DNA of 64,000 nt from Aureimonas sp. AU20 (lineage in GTDB: Bacteria > Pseudomonadota > Alphaproteobacteria > Rhizobiales > Rhizobiaceae): positions 124,001 to 188,000 of the forward strand of contig NZ_CP006370.1 in the NCBI RefSeq assembly GCF_001442755.1, in the 5' to 3' direction. This document shows positions 34,526 to 43,568 of this stretch, one piece after another. The position numbers and the translations under genes are program-made. The notes below the pieces were generated by a model. That model did not search any database, had not been told where the DNA came from, and saw only the letters and a list, made by a program, of their open reading frames with translations. Position 1 is the stretch's first letter; each line of letters opens with the position of its first letter.

Positions 34526-35995
34526 TCAGGCTTCCACCGCCACCCGCGCCTCGGCCGCGACCGGCCGGGGCACGAGAAGCGCCAGGGCGAGCGTCGCGGC
34601 GGCGATCAGGAACACGCCCCAGAAGGTGAGATGCAGCGAGGCGCCGAGCGCCAGACGCGCGGCCCCGTCGGCGGCGAGAGCCCCGGTCTCGCCGAGCAGG
34701 CGCCGGATTTCCTCGAAGCCGCCGGCAGGCCCCGTCCCGCCCAGCAGCGACAGGCTGAACACGGCGCCCAGCGCGCTGGCGCCCAGCGTCGAGCCGAGAT
34801 TGCGGGCGAAGACGTTGGAGGCGGTGGCCGCGCCCCGCTCGCTCCAGCCGACGCTGCCCTGGATCATCACGATCGCCGCCGTGTTGAGAAAGCCCATGCC
34901 AAGCCCCATCACCACCGAGCCCAGCGCCGGCACGGCGGGCGACATGCCGGGCTGCAGGATCAGGAATGGCAAAGCGCCGATGGGCAGGAGAACGGCGCCG
35001 AAGAGCAGCGTCGGCCGCAGGCCGAAGCGCGTGAAGTTGCGCGCCGCCAGCGTCGCGCCGATCGGCCAGCCCAGCACCATGGCCGTCAGCGTGAAGCCCG
35101 CTACCAGGGCGGACTGGCCGAGCACGCCCTGCACATACATGGGCAGAAAGGTGGTGAGGCCGATCACCGACATGCCGCTGAACAGCGTCGCGGCGTTGAC
35201 GGTCAGGATCGAGCGGCGCGACCAGAGCGCCATGTCCATCATCGGGTCGGCGGCGCGCCGTTCCTGCGCGAAGAAGAGCACGGAGGAAAGCGCGAAGACG
35301 AGGCAGGCGCCCCCCGCCACCGACCAGTCCCGCGTGCCCGCCTCGGTCAGGGCGACCATGAGCGCGGCGACGGCGACGGCGAAGAGCCCGGCTCCCAGGC
35401 CGTCCACCGTCCGGCGCTCGCGCGCCACGTCCTCCTTCAGGAACATCGTGAAGCCGGCGAAGGCGAGAAGGCCGATCGGCAGGTTGATCCAGAACACCCA
35501 GGCCCAGCTGAGATGCTCCACGATCACCCCGCCGGCGAAGGGGCCGACCACGGAGGACACGCCCCAGACGCTGGCGAGAAAGCCCTGGATCTTGGCGCGC
35601 TCCTCCATCGTGTAGAGATCGCCGATCACGGTGAGGCCAACGGGTTGGATGGCGCCCGCGCCCAGCCCCTGAACGAAGCGGAAGGCGATCAGGCTCGTCA
35701 TCGACCAGGCGAAACCGCAGAGGATGGAGCCGACCAGAAACACCACGATGCCGAAAAGCAGCACCGGCTTGCGGCCGAACGTGTCGGCCAGCTTGCCGAA
35801 GACCACCGTCGTGGCGGTTTGCGTCAGGAGAAAAGAGGAGAAGACCCAGGCATAGAGCTGGAGATCGCCGAGCTGGCCAGCGATCTGGGGCATGGCGGTG
35901 GAGACGATGGTCGCCTCGATCGCGATCATGGCCATGGAGGCCATCACGGCCGCCAGGATCAGGGGCCGGCGGCGGAGGGTGGAGTCGGCATTCAT
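34526..35995 (-). CDS. MFS transporter, DHA2 (14-TMS) family
   Basis: 489 residues with about 14 transmembrane helices. DHA2 motif A is seen as GKLADTFGRKPVLL after helix 2, and motif C-like GVSSVVGPFAGGV in helix 5 marks a drug:H+ antiporter. A probable multidrug or metabolite exporter of the inner membrane. It has its own transcription unit; the LysR gene at 36173 is on the same strand upstream, 177 bp away. Confidence 0.88.
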   Translation of the reverse strand: MNADSTLRRRPLILAAVMASMAMIAIEATIVSTAMPQIAGQLGDLQLYAWVFSSFLLTQTATTVVFGKLADTFGRKPVLLFGIVVFLVGSILCGFAWSMTSLIAFRFVQGLGAGAIQPVGLTVIGDLYTMEERAKIQGFLASVWGVSSVVGPFAGGVIVEHLSWAWVFWINLPIGLLAFAGFTMFLKEDVARERRTVDGLGAGLFAVAVAALMVALTEAGTRDWSVAGGACLVFALSSVLFFAQERRAADPMMDMALWSRRSILTVNAATLFSGMSVIGLTTFLPMYVQGVLGQSALVAGFTLTAMVLGWPIGATLAARNFTRFGLRPTLLFGAVLLPIGALPFLILQPGMSPAVPALGSVVMGLGMGFLNTAAIVMIQGSVGWSERGAATASNVFARNLGSTLGASALGAVFSLSLLGGTGPAGGFEEIRRLLGETGALAADGAARLALGASLHLTFWGVFLIAAATLALALLVPRPVAAEARVAVEA

Positions 35996-36172
35996 GCAGG
36001 GTCAACCGATCGACGGGGCGCGGGGAGAGGCGCGGGAGAACAGGACCCGGGCCGGCGACAGGGTCGGTCGGCGGGGATCGTCAGGCACGCAAACTAATCC
36101 GCTTCACGTTCTCGCGAAAGGGTGAAGTCAGCAGCCGCGACGCGCCTTCGCAGGGGCTGAGACGGCAGGCGC

Positions 36173-37072
36173 TTACACCCTTGATCCCGCACAATAGGCG
36201 CCAAAGGCCGCAACGAGATGGGTGAACACGGCGTCGATGCGGGCGCTTCGCCTGAGGTCCTCGTGCGCCACGATCCAGGTGTCGAGCTCGTAGACCACGA
36301 CATCCGGCAGCACTCGGACGAGATCGCGCTGGCCGATCGGAACCTGGGCGACGCCGATGCCGAGGCCGGCGCGGACGGCGGCGAGTTGCGCGGGGTGGTT
36401 GTCGGTTCGAAGCGCGAAGCGGGCCGCCACGCCCTCACGGGTCAAAAGGGCGTCCACCACCGCGAGTTCAGCCGGCGAGCGATCGGGGCCGATCAGCCGA
36501 TGCCCCTCCAGATCCTTCATGCTCTGCGGCAGGCCCCGCGCCTCGACATAGGCCGGCGCGGCGAAGAACCCGACCGGAATGCGCCCGACATGGCGCATCA
36601 CCAGCGCATCCTGCCGGGGCGGATGCATGCGCACAGCGATATCGGCTTCCTGATGCAGGAGGTCGGCCGAGGCGTTGCTCAGAACCAGCTCGACGTCGAG
36701 ATCGGGATGGCGCTTGCTCAGCGCGCCCAGCATGGGCGGCAGCACTTCGACGCCGACGAAGTCTGGAACGCTGAGGCGCACCGACCCGGCAACCGACCCC
36801 GCCTTCTCCGACGCGGCCCGGCCGAAGGCTTGCGAGGCGAAACCCATGCGCCGGACATGCTCGGCCAGCGCCCGCGCGTGCTCGGTCGGCGCAAGGCCGT
36901 TCACGCCCCGCGCGAAGAGCGGCTGGCCGATCGATCGTTCGAGATCTTCCACGCGCCGCCGAACCGTCGGCTGGGTGAGACCCAGCGCGCGGGCTGCCGC
37001 CGAAAGGCTGCCCGTGTCCACCACGGCGAGAAAGGCGCGCTGGTCGTCCCAGCCGGGTTCGGATTGGCTCAT
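36173..37072 (-). CDS. LysR-family transcriptional regulator
   Basis: 299 residues. The N-terminal winged HTH (residues 8-65: FLAVVDTGSLSAAARALGLT, QPTVRRRVEDLE) is followed by the periplasmic-binding-like effector domain from about 95. Divergent from the NAD(P)-binding protein at 37163 with a 90-bp shared promoter region, the usual arrangement for a LysR regulator and its target. Confidence 0.92.
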   Translation of the reverse strand: MSQSEPGWDDQRAFLAVVDTGSLSAAARALGLTQPTVRRRVEDLERSIGQPLFARGVNGLAPTEHARALAEHVRRMGFASQAFGRAASEKAGSVAGSVRLSVPDFVGVEVLPPMLGALSKRHPDLDVELVLSNASADLLHQEADIAVRMHPPRQDALVMRHVGRIPVGFFAAPAYVEARGLPQSMKDLEGHRLIGPDRSPAELAVVDALLTREGVAARFALRTDNHPAQLAAVRAGLGIGVAQVPIGQRDLVRVLPDVVVYELDTWIVAHEDLRRSARIDAVFTHLVAAFGAYCAGSRV

Positions 37073-37162
37073 CGCTTTTCGATGAACGGCCTGTCGCTTC
37101 TCGTCAATTCCTCACTGGCTCCTGCGGCCTTAAATTTCGTTTCAGCAACAGGAGACGGACCC

Positions 37163-38116
37163 ATGAGCAAGACAATTCTCGTTCTCGGCGCGACGGGCGG
37201 CATCGGCGGTGCTCTGGCGCGCGAAGCCTTGACGCGCGGCTGGACGGTGCGCGCGCTGGTGCGCGATCCCGCCAAGGCCGCGCGCGACTGGCAAGGCTCG
37301 CCCGCCCCCGAGTGGGTTCGGGGCGACGCGATGGTGCGCGCGGATGTCGTCGGCGCGGCCGGCGGCGTCGCGGCGATCGTCCACGCCGTGAACCCGCCGG
37401 GCTACCGGAACTGGTCGCAGCTGGTGCTGCCGATGATCGACAACACGATCGCCGCCGCCCGGGCGGCGGGCGGCGCCCGCATCGTGCTTCCCGGCACGAT
37501 CTACAATTACGACGCGGCCTCGACGCCCATCGTGGACGAGCGGACGCCGCAGCAGTCCAAAGGGCGAAAGGGGCGCATCCGCACCGAGATGGAACGGCGC
37601 CTCGCCGATGCCGCGCCCGACGTGCCGAGCCTCGTCGTGCGGGCGGGCGACTTCTTCGGCCCCGGCGCCCAGCAGACGTGGTTCGCCCAGGCCCTAGCCA
37701 AGCCCCCGCTGGAGCGCATCGTCTCGCCCGGCCGCGCCGGCGTCGGCCATGGCTGGGCCTATCTGCCCGATCTGGCGGAGGCGATGGTGCGGCTGATGGA
37801 CCTGCCGGCGGGGGCGCTGGCCCCGGCCGAGCGCGTGCAGTTCGGCGGCGTCTGGGATGGCGACGGCAGCGGGATGATCTCGGCGATCCGCCGCGCGGCG
37901 GGTCGACCGGACCTTCCCGTCAAGCGGTTTCCCTGGTGGCTGATGCGGCTTCTCGCGCCGTTCGGCGGCTTCCCGCGCGAGGTGGTGGAGGTCAGCGGCT
38001 TCTGGCGCCATCCCGTCCGGCTCGACAACGCCCGCCTCGTGACGCTGCTCGGCGAGGAGCCGCACACGCCGCTCGACACGGCGGTCGCGGCTGCCCTTCA
38101 GGACATGCGGCCGTGA
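37163..38116 (+). CDS. NAD(P)-binding Rossmann-fold (atypical SDR/epimerase) protein
   Basis: 317 residues. N-terminal nucleotide-binding motif GATGGIGG at residues 9-16, followed by RALVRDPAK, which suggests NADP or NmrA/epimerase-like use. It lacks the YxxxK site of classical SDRs; the equivalent region reads PGTIYNYDAAS. AGGAGACGG precedes the ATG. Divergent from the LysR regulator at 36173. Substrate unknown; atypical SDRs act on nucleotide sugars, quinones or as redox sensors. Confidence 0.8.
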   Translation: MSKTILVLGATGGIGGALAREALTRGWTVRALVRDPAKAARDWQGSPAPEWVRGDAMVRADVVGAAGGVAAIVHAVNPPGYRNWSQLVLPMIDNTIAAARAAGGARIVLPGTIYNYDAASTPIVDERTPQQSKGRKGRIRTEMERRLADAAPDVPSLVVRAGDFFGPGAQQTWFAQALAKPPLERIVSPGRAGVGHGWAYLPDLAEAMVRLMDLPAGALAPAERVQFGGVWDGDGSGMISAIRRAAGRPDLPVKRFPWWLMRLLAPFGGFPREVVEVSGFWRHPVRLDNARLVTLLGEEPHTPLDTAVAAALQDMRP

Positions 38117-38123
38117 CCTCCCC

Positions 38124-38906
38124 CTAGCGAACCGCCAGCCCGGCGTGCAGCCCGCCATCGATCAGGAAGTCGGCGCCCGTGACGAAGCCCGCCTTGTCGG
38201 AGGCGAGATAGGCGATCATCTCGGCGACCTCCTCCGGCTCGCCGATGCGTCCCAGCGGATGGGCCGCGCCGAAGCGGGCGAAGGCCTCCTCTTCCGAAAC
38301 GCCCTCGCCGCCATAGGTGCGGGCGGCGAGCGAGAGGATCGGCGTGCGCACCGAGCCGGGCGAGACCGAATTGACGCGCACCTTATCGCCCGCATGGTCC
38401 AGCGCCATGGCCCGCGTCAACGCGTGGATCGCGCCCTTGGTCGCGACATAGGCCGCGACGTTGGGCTGGCAGTTGTGGCCCTGCACGGAGGAGACGTTGA
38501 CGATCGCGCCGCCGCCGCGCCGGATCATGTGCGGAATGGCGAAGCGCCCGGTGAGATAGATCGAGCCGACATTCACCGCCATGCAGCGCGCCCAGTCGGC
38601 GGCCGCCGTCGTCACCACCGTGCCATAGGGATGGACGGCGGCGGAGTTCACGACGATGTCGATTCCACCCCCAAGCTCGGCGCATTCGGCCACTGCCGCC
38701 TCGACCTCCGCCTCGTCCGACACGTCGGTCAGGCGGGTGCGCAGCGCGAGCCCCCGCTCGCTCGCCAGCCGGTCGAGCGCCGCGTTGGCGGCGGGGTCGA
38801 TGCCGCAGACGAGGACGCTCGCCCCGCCCGAGGCGAGCCTCACCGCCGCTGCCGCTCCGATGCCCGAGCTTCCCGTGACGAGCGCGACCTTGCCGGCGAA
38901 ATCCAT
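38124..38906 (-). CDS. SDR-family oxidoreductase
   Basis: 260 residues. Cofactor loop TGSSGIG at 11-17; NSA replaces the usual NNAG near 87; catalytic Ser in VSSVQG and the Tyr/Lys pair in YVATK. It lies 12 bp downstream of the gntR gene in the same direction, so it is co-transcribed with the regulator and divergent from uxuA. Probably oxidises a hexuronate-pathway intermediate or a related sugar; a D-mannonate or fructuronate substrate is a guess from context. Confidence 0.85.
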   Translation of the reverse strand: MDFAGKVALVTGSSGIGAAAAVRLASGGASVLVCGIDPAANAALDRLASERGLALRTRLTDVSDEAEVEAAVAECAELGGGIDIVVNSAAVHPYGTVVTTAAADWARCMAVNVGSIYLTGRFAIPHMIRRGGGAIVNVSSVQGHNCQPNVAAYVATKGAIHALTRAMALDHAGDKVRVNSVSPGSVRTPILSLAARTYGGEGVSEEEAFARFGAAHPLGRIGEPEEVAEMIAYLASDKAGFVTGADFLIDGGLHAGLAVR

Positions 38907-38918
38907 GACTGTCCTCGT

Positions 38919-39650
38919 TCAGTTCGTTTGCGTTTGCGTCTGCTCGCTCGCGGCGATGAAGCGCAAGCCGTAGCTGAGATGGCGCCCGATCAGATAGGCA
39001 TAGGCGACCCGGTCGCGCTCGCGCAGGGCCGCCACGATTTCGAGATGCGCCGCATGCGTGTCGACCTCCACGATGCGCGCCTCCTTGCCGACGCGCATGA
39101 GGTTTTCGATCGCCGGCCTCAGCATTCGAAACGTGGCGCGTGCGGTGCCGTTGCCCGACAGCGCGATCAGCGCCTCGTGGAACTCGTAGTCCGCCCGCGC
39201 CAGTTCCGCGACGCCGCCAGCGCCGAGGATTTGGTCGTTCACGGCCTGGAGATGGTCGAGATCGGCCTCCGAAGCGTGGAGGATGATGTGGTCGCCGACG
39301 CCGGTCTCCAGAATGCGGCGAAAGCCCTGAACGTCGCGAAACCCTTCGGCCGAGACGCCTTGGTGGAAGGAGAACAGCCGCTCTACCGCCGCCGCGTGCC
39401 CATCGGAGACGATCGCGCCGCTTTTGGGCCGGGTCTCGATCAGGCCGAAGGCGCGAAGGATTACCAGCGCCTCGCGAACCGTGTTGCGCGAGGCGCCCAG
39501 GATCTCGCAGAGTTCGCGCTCGGTGGGGAACGGATCGCCCGCGCGAAGGCCGCGCACCGCCAACAGCTCGCGGATCTCGTCCACCAGCCGGTTCACCACC
39601 GACCCGGACCCGGCCTCCGTCTGTGCTTTCGGATTCGCGACCTCTTTCAT
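38919..39650 (-). CDS. GntR-family regulator (FCD), UxuR-like
   Basis: 243 residues. GntR winged helix at about residues 15-80 ([40 protein letters not shown]) and an FCD effector domain with [14 protein letters not shown] and [13 protein letters not shown]. The start at 39650 is chosen over TTG 39686, which lies beyond an operator. FadR-subfamily proteins bind TGGTNNNACCA; two exact copies lie between this gene and uxuA, so it probably regulates both units. Hexuronate control is inferred from uxuA. Confidence 0.88.
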   Translation of the reverse strand: MKEVANPKAQTEAGSGSVVNRLVDEIRELLAVRGLRAGDPFPTERELCEILGASRNTVREALVILRAFGLIETRPKSGAIVSDGHAAAVERLFSFHQGVSAEGFRDVQGFRRILETGVGDHIILHASEADLDHLQAVNDQILGAGGVAELARADYEFHEALIALSGNGTARATFRMLRPAIENLMRVGKEARIVEVDTHAAHLEIVAALRERDRVAYAYLIGRHLSYGLRFIAASEQTQTQTN

Positions 39651-39668
39651 GCGGAGAAGACTAGCCGT

Positions 39669-39679
39669 TGGTTGGACCA
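39669..39679. promoter_or_regulatory. GntR (FadR-type) operator TGGT-N3-ACCA, copy 1
   Basis: TGGT-TGG-ACCA, 18 bp upstream of the regulator's ATG, an exact match to the FadR/FCD-type consensus. Confidence 0.75.
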
Positions 39680-39743
39680 AATTCAATCATTCCAGTCCGG
39701 ATGGATTGATTCCGAAGTCGATCGGCGGCAATCTCCACGCATC

Positions 39744-39754
39744 TGGTCCAACCA
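39744..39754. promoter_or_regulatory. GntR (FadR-type) operator TGGT-N3-ACCA, copy 2
   Basis: TGGT-CCA-ACCA, 26 bp upstream of the uxuA ATG. Extended by one base it is the exact reverse complement of copy 1 (12 of 12 bases), 75 bp away. Confidence 0.75.
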
Positions 39755-39780
39755 AAACGTGCACGAAAGGGTGCCTGCCC

Positions 39781-40980
39781 ATGAACCCGATGAAGGAATG
39801 CTTCCGCTGGTACGGGCCGAACGATCCGGTTCCGCTCGCCCACATCCGCCAGGCGGGCGCCACCGGCATCGTCACGGCGCTGCATCAGATCTACGACGGC
39901 ACGGCCTGGCCCGAACAGGCCATCCGCGAGCGCAAAAGCCTGATCGAGGCCGGCGGGCTGGAATGGGCGGTGGTCGAGAGCATCCCGGTCCACAATTCCA
40001 TCAAGCTCGGCTCGGGCGAGCGCGACCGCTATATCGGCTGGTACAAGGACACGCTGAAGGCGCTGGCGGCCTGCGGCATCCAGACGATCTGCTACAATTT
40101 CATGCCCGTTCTCGACTGGACGCGCACCGAACTTCGCCACCCCATGCCCTCCGGCGCGCTGGCCCTGCGCTTCGACGCGGTGGATTTCGCGGCCTACGAC
40201 CTTTTCGTCATCCAGCGGCCCCATGCCGAGGGCGACTACAGCGAGCAGACGATCGCGCTTGCCAAGGCCCGCAAGGCCGAGATGAGCGAGGAGAAGGCCG
40301 CCCTCATCGAGCACAATCTGATCGCCGGCCTGCCCGCCAGCGAGCGGCAATACGACCGCAAGCTGTTCCTCCAGGCGCTCGGCGACTATGCCGGCCTCGG
40401 CCGCGACGAGCTGCACGACAATCTCGCCTATTTCCTGCGCGCCATCGTTCCGGTGGCGGAGGAGCTGGGCTTGCGTCTCTGCATCCATCCCGACGATCCC
40501 GCCTTCCCGCTCTTCGGCCTGCAGCGGATCGTCTCGACCTCGGACGACGCCCGGCGCATCCTAGCGGCGGCCGACAGCCCGGCGAACGGGCTCACCTTCT
40601 GCACGGGCTCCTACGGCACGCGCGCCGACAACGACCTGCCCGCCATGGTGCGCGAGTTCGGGCCGCGCATCCACTTCGCCCATCTTCGCAACGTGACGCT
40701 GGAGCCGGACGGCTCCTTCCACGAGTCCGACCATCTCGGCGGCACGGCCGACATGCCGGCGGTGATCGTGGCGCTCCTGGAGGAGCAGGCGCGGCGGGAG
40801 GCGGAAGGGCGGGCCGACTGGCAGATCCCGTTCCGCCCGGACCACGGCCATCTCATGGCCGACGATCTCGCCAAGGACCGCATCAACCCCGGTTATTCCC
40901 TGATCGGTCGCCTGCGCGGTCTCGCCGAAATTCGCGGCGTCATGCAGGGCGTGGCCGTGGAGCGCCGCTTGAGGGCCTGA
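39781..40980 (+). CDS. uxuA: D-mannonate dehydratase
   Basis: 399 residues, the family's normal length. It dehydrates D-mannonate to 2-keto-3-deoxygluconate in hexuronate catabolism. Family signatures visible: [10 protein letters not shown] at the N-terminus, [13 protein letters not shown] near residue 104, LCIHPDDP near 235, FCTGSYG near 280, HFAHLRNV near 300 and FRPDHGH near 355, containing the Cys/His/Asp metal ligands. ATG at 39781; a second ATG three codons in is possible. Divergent from gntR-SDR with two operators between. The later steps (KDG kinase, KDPG aldolase) are not in the window. Confidence 0.95.
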   Translation: MNPMKECFRWYGPNDPVPLAHIRQAGATGIVTALHQIYDGTAWPEQAIRERKSLIEAGGLEWAVVESIPVHNSIKLGSGERDRYIGWYKDTLKALAACGIQTICYNFMPVLDWTRTELRHPMPSGALALRFDAVDFAAYDLFVIQRPHAEGDYSEQTIALAKARKAEMSEEKAALIEHNLIAGLPASERQYDRKLFLQALGDYAGLGRDELHDNLAYFLRAIVPVAEELGLRLCIHPDDPAFPLFGLQRIVSTSDDARRILAAADSPANGLTFCTGSYGTRADNDLPAMVREFGPRIHFAHLRNVTLEPDGSFHESDHLGGTADMPAVIVALLEEQARREAEGRADWQIPFRPDHGHLMADDLAKDRINPGYSLIGRLRGLAEIRGVMQGVAVERRLRA

Positions 40981-41004
40981 GGCCTGAACCTCGGATCGCA
41001 TCGA

Positions 41005-41035
41005 TCGCGCAGGCTGCCGCTGGCGGCCTGCGCGA
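41005..41035. terminator. Convergent terminator stem-loop
   Basis: A 10-bp perfect stem TCGCGCAGGC (41005-41014) / GCCTGCGCGA (41026-41035) lies between convergent uxuA and the ROK kinase gene. No strong U-tract. Confidence 0.5.
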
Positions 41036-41081
41036 CGCTTGGGCCTTTCGAAATCTTGAGGCGCCGGCGGCTCGTCGCCCG

Positions 41082-42059
41082 TCACGCCCCGCGTGAGAAA
41101 CGATCCGCCTCGAACAGGAGGCTCGCCGCGCCGACCAAGCCTGCATTGTCGCCGAGGCGAGCGGCCACCAGCGGCACGGCGCGAAAGGGCGCGAGCGCCG
41201 CACGGCGCATGGCCGCTTCCACCAGCGGGCCGAGACGCGCGAACTGCCGCGACATGCCCCCGCCCATGACCAGGATCTGCGGGCTGTAGAGATGGAGAAG
41301 GCTGGCGAAGCCGAGGCCGAGAAGCTCCGCCTCCTCCTCGACCAGTCGCCCGGCCAGCGCGTCGCCGGCCTCTGCCGCCTCGAAGACCGACGCCGCCGAC
41401 AGCGCGCCCTCGCTCGCCTGGAGGCGGGAGGGTGGATCGCCCGCCGCCGCCTCGCGCGCCCGGCGCAGGAAGGCCGTGCCGGAGGCATGGGCCTCGAAGC
41501 AGCCGCGATGGCCGCAGGCGCAAAGCGCGCCGTCCCGGACGATCGTCATGTGGCCGATATGGCCGGCCATGCCCATGCGCCCGCGCAGGACCCGCCCGTC
41601 GGAGACGATGCCGCCGCCGATGCCCGTGCTGACCGTGGCGTAGACCATGTGATCGGCGCCCTGCCCGGCGCCGAAGCGCCATTCGCCGATCGCGGCGGCA
41701 ATGCCGTCGTTTTCCAGAAGGACCGGCAGGCCGCTCCGCGCTTCCACGGCGCGGGCGAGCGGGAAGTCGGTGAAGCCAGCGATCGTCGGCGTCGCCAGCG
41801 CGATGCCGTTGGCAGCGTCCAGCGGCCCCGGCGCGGACAGGCCGATGCCGAGGACCGGACTCGGCGCCTCGCGGGACATCACCCCTGCCAGATCGGCGAT
41901 CTGCGCCACCACGGCCTCGGCGCCCTCCGTGGCCGCCGTCGCCATCACCGCGCGATGCAGCACGGCGCCCGTCTCGTCGATCAGCGCGCCGCGAATTTGC
42001 GTCCCGCCGAGATCGATGCCGACGGCAAGGCGCGGGGATGGGCCGATGTCAGAGCCCAT
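41082..42059 (-). CDS. ROK-family sugar kinase
   Basis: 325 residues. ATP-binding motif GIDLGGTQIRGAL near residue 13, catalytic Asp in LLENDGIAAA, and zinc-binding CACGHRGCFEAH. The sugar-contacting motif normally ExGH reads HIGH (AGHIGHMTI), so Glu is replaced by His and specificity probably differs from glucokinase. The ATG at 42059 overlaps the epimerase gene by 11 bp. Last gene of the five-gene cassette 45492-41082; with an RPE-like epimerase next to it the pair recalls AlsK/AlsE (allose/allulose), but this is an analogy only. Confidence 0.88.
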   Translation of the reverse strand: MGSDIGPSPRLAVGIDLGGTQIRGALIDETGAVLHRAVMATAATEGAEAVVAQIADLAGVMSREAPSPVLGIGLSAPGPLDAANGIALATPTIAGFTDFPLARAVEARSGLPVLLENDGIAAAIGEWRFGAGQGADHMVYATVSTGIGGGIVSDGRVLRGRMGMAGHIGHMTIVRDGALCACGHRGCFEAHASGTAFLRRAREAAAGDPPSRLQASEGALSAASVFEAAEAGDALAGRLVEEEAELLGLGFASLLHLYSPQILVMGGGMSRQFARLGPLVEAAMRRAALAPFRAVPLVAARLGDNAGLVGAASLLFEADRFSRGA

Positions 42060-42756
42060 GCAGCCAGGCCGTGCGGGCGGCGAGGTCCGGCGCGTTGAAG
42101 GCGAGCGAGCCCAGCACAACGGTCTCGGCCCCCGCCTCGCGCAGGAGCGGAACGGTGTTTTCGCGAATGCCGCCATCGGCGGCGAGCACGATGCGATGCG
42201 GCGCATTCGTGGCGTCGATCAGTGCCTTGGCTTCGCGCAGCCGCTCGCCCGCCGCCTCGTTCAGGCTCTGGCCCTTCACGCCGATCGCGGTGCCGAGCAG
42301 CGTCAGGAAGCGCAGGCGCGGCAGAAAGCGAGCGACATCGCCGACCGGCGTTTCCACCCGCAGCACCATGCCGGCGGCAAGGCCCAGCGCCTCAAGCCGG
42401 TCCAGCGCCGCATCGGCCATCGCGGCGTTCTCGACATGCAGGCTGACGAGATCGGCGCCCGCCTCGGCAAACTGCTCGATCTGCGACAGGACCACGGCAT
42501 CGGCCACCATGAGATGCACATGGATCGGCTTTTGCGATGCTTTGCGAAGCGCCGCCACGAGATCGGGAAAGAACAGGAGCGCCGGCGCGAAATGCCCATC
42601 CGCGACGTCGACATGCAGAATGTCGGCATGCGGATCGATGCGGGCCATCTCGTCGGCGAGGCGCACGAGATCGGCCGACCAGACGGAATATTCCGCGATC
42701 AGGCGGTCGGTGGGCAGCTGGTCGATCCAGCCGCCGTCGCGAAGGTTCGAGCTCAT
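42049..42756 (-). CDS. Ribulose-phosphate 3-epimerase family protein
   Basis: 235 residues, TIM barrel. Metal/catalytic residues of the family are present: HVDVADGHF (His and Asp), HVHLMV (His) and VLAADGGI (second catalytic Asp). The usual NPGFGGQ phosphate/cap loop is replaced by GTAIGVKGQ, placing it in a divergent branch rather than canonical Rpe. It probably epimerises a keto-sugar phosphate made by the adjacent kinase. ATGA overlap with the hydrolase upstream; 11-bp overlap with the kinase downstream. Confidence 0.85.
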   Translation of the reverse strand: MSSNLRDGGWIDQLPTDRLIAEYSVWSADLVRLADEMARIDPHADILHVDVADGHFAPALLFFPDLVAALRKASQKPIHVHLMVADAVVLSQIEQFAEAGADLVSLHVENAAMADAALDRLEALGLAAGMVLRVETPVGDVARFLPRLRFLTLLGTAIGVKGQSLNEAAGERLREAKALIDATNAPHRIVLAADGGIRENTVPLLREAGAETVVLGSLAFNAPDLAARTAWLHGL

Positions 42757-43568
42757 CGGGGCAACTCCAGAAGAAAGCGGGAAAGGGCGGCGTGAAGATC
42801 GGCGACATAGCGCGCGCGATCCACCGCCTTGGGCGTGATCTCGACCATTGCGGCGCCGGGAACGAGCGCCGCGAGGGCCTTGGCATGGGCCAGCGGATGA
42901 ACCACGTCCCGCTCATGGCCGACGACGAGTGTCGGGACACGCAGCCGGGCGACCGCCTCGGCCGCGACGCCGGGCCCGTCCACCGAGATCGCGCGCAACA
43001 GGGCGGATGTGACGGAAAGCGGCTCGCGCGCGAAGAAGCCGCGCAAGGAAGCGAGATTGTCCGGCGCCTCCAGCGCCAGCCGCCGGGCGGTGCCGCCCGC
43101 CTCGAACAATCCGCGCGCCTCCTCGCCACTATGGGCAGCGATGAGCTCGCCGACCTCGGCATTGGGCCGCATGTTGCGCGGCGCGCGCTCCAGCACCCAG
43201 GCGGGGCGCACCAGCGCCAGACCGCGCACGAGATCGGGCCGCAGCACGGCAAGGCGCAGCGCGATGGCCGCGCCCATGGAAATGCCGCCGAGCGCGACCG
43301 GGCCGGCGCCCAGCCGCTCGATCGCCGCGATCAGATCGTCGGTGAAGGTCGCGATCGACAGGCGCGACAGGGCGCCGGGCTCCGAGCGCCCATGGCCGCG
43401 CATTTCCAGCGTCAGCCGGCGCAGCCCGGCCTCCGGCGGAAACCCCTCGCGCGTCTGCCCGGCATCGCCGCAGAGCCCGTGCTGGAAGAAGACCGGCGCG
43501 CCGGCCCCGCCGGCATCGTCGAGATGCAGCCGAACGCCGTCCGCCGTCTGGAAGCTTTCCACCGTCAC
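42753..43568 (-). CDS. Alpha/beta-hydrolase
   Basis: 271 residues. Oxyanion region FFQHGLCGD, nucleophile elbow GISMGA with Ser97, acid Asp in VVGHERDVVHP, and a C-terminal His in ADLHAALSRF as candidate third member. In this sugar cassette it may be a lactonase or esterase; that role is inferred. Both ends overlap neighbours by four bases (ATGA). Confidence 0.85.
   Translation of the reverse strand: MTVESFQTADGVRLHLDDAGGAGAPVFFQHGLCGDAGQTREGFPPEAGLRRLTLEMRGHGRSEPGALSRLSIATFTDDLIAAIERLGAGPVALGGISMGAAIALRLAVLRPDLVRGLALVRPAWVLERAPRNMRPNAEVGELIAAHSGEEARGLFEAGGTARRLALEAPDNLASLRGFFAREPLSVTSALLRAISVDGPGVAAEAVARLRVPTLVVGHERDVVHPLAHAKALAALVPGAAMVEITPKAVDRARYVADLHAALSRFLLELPR

Noticed and set aside
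37073..37162. LysR T-N11-A box in the divergent promoter
   Set aside because: A+T-rich bases are present near 37130, but no symmetric T-N11-A site could be identified with confidence.
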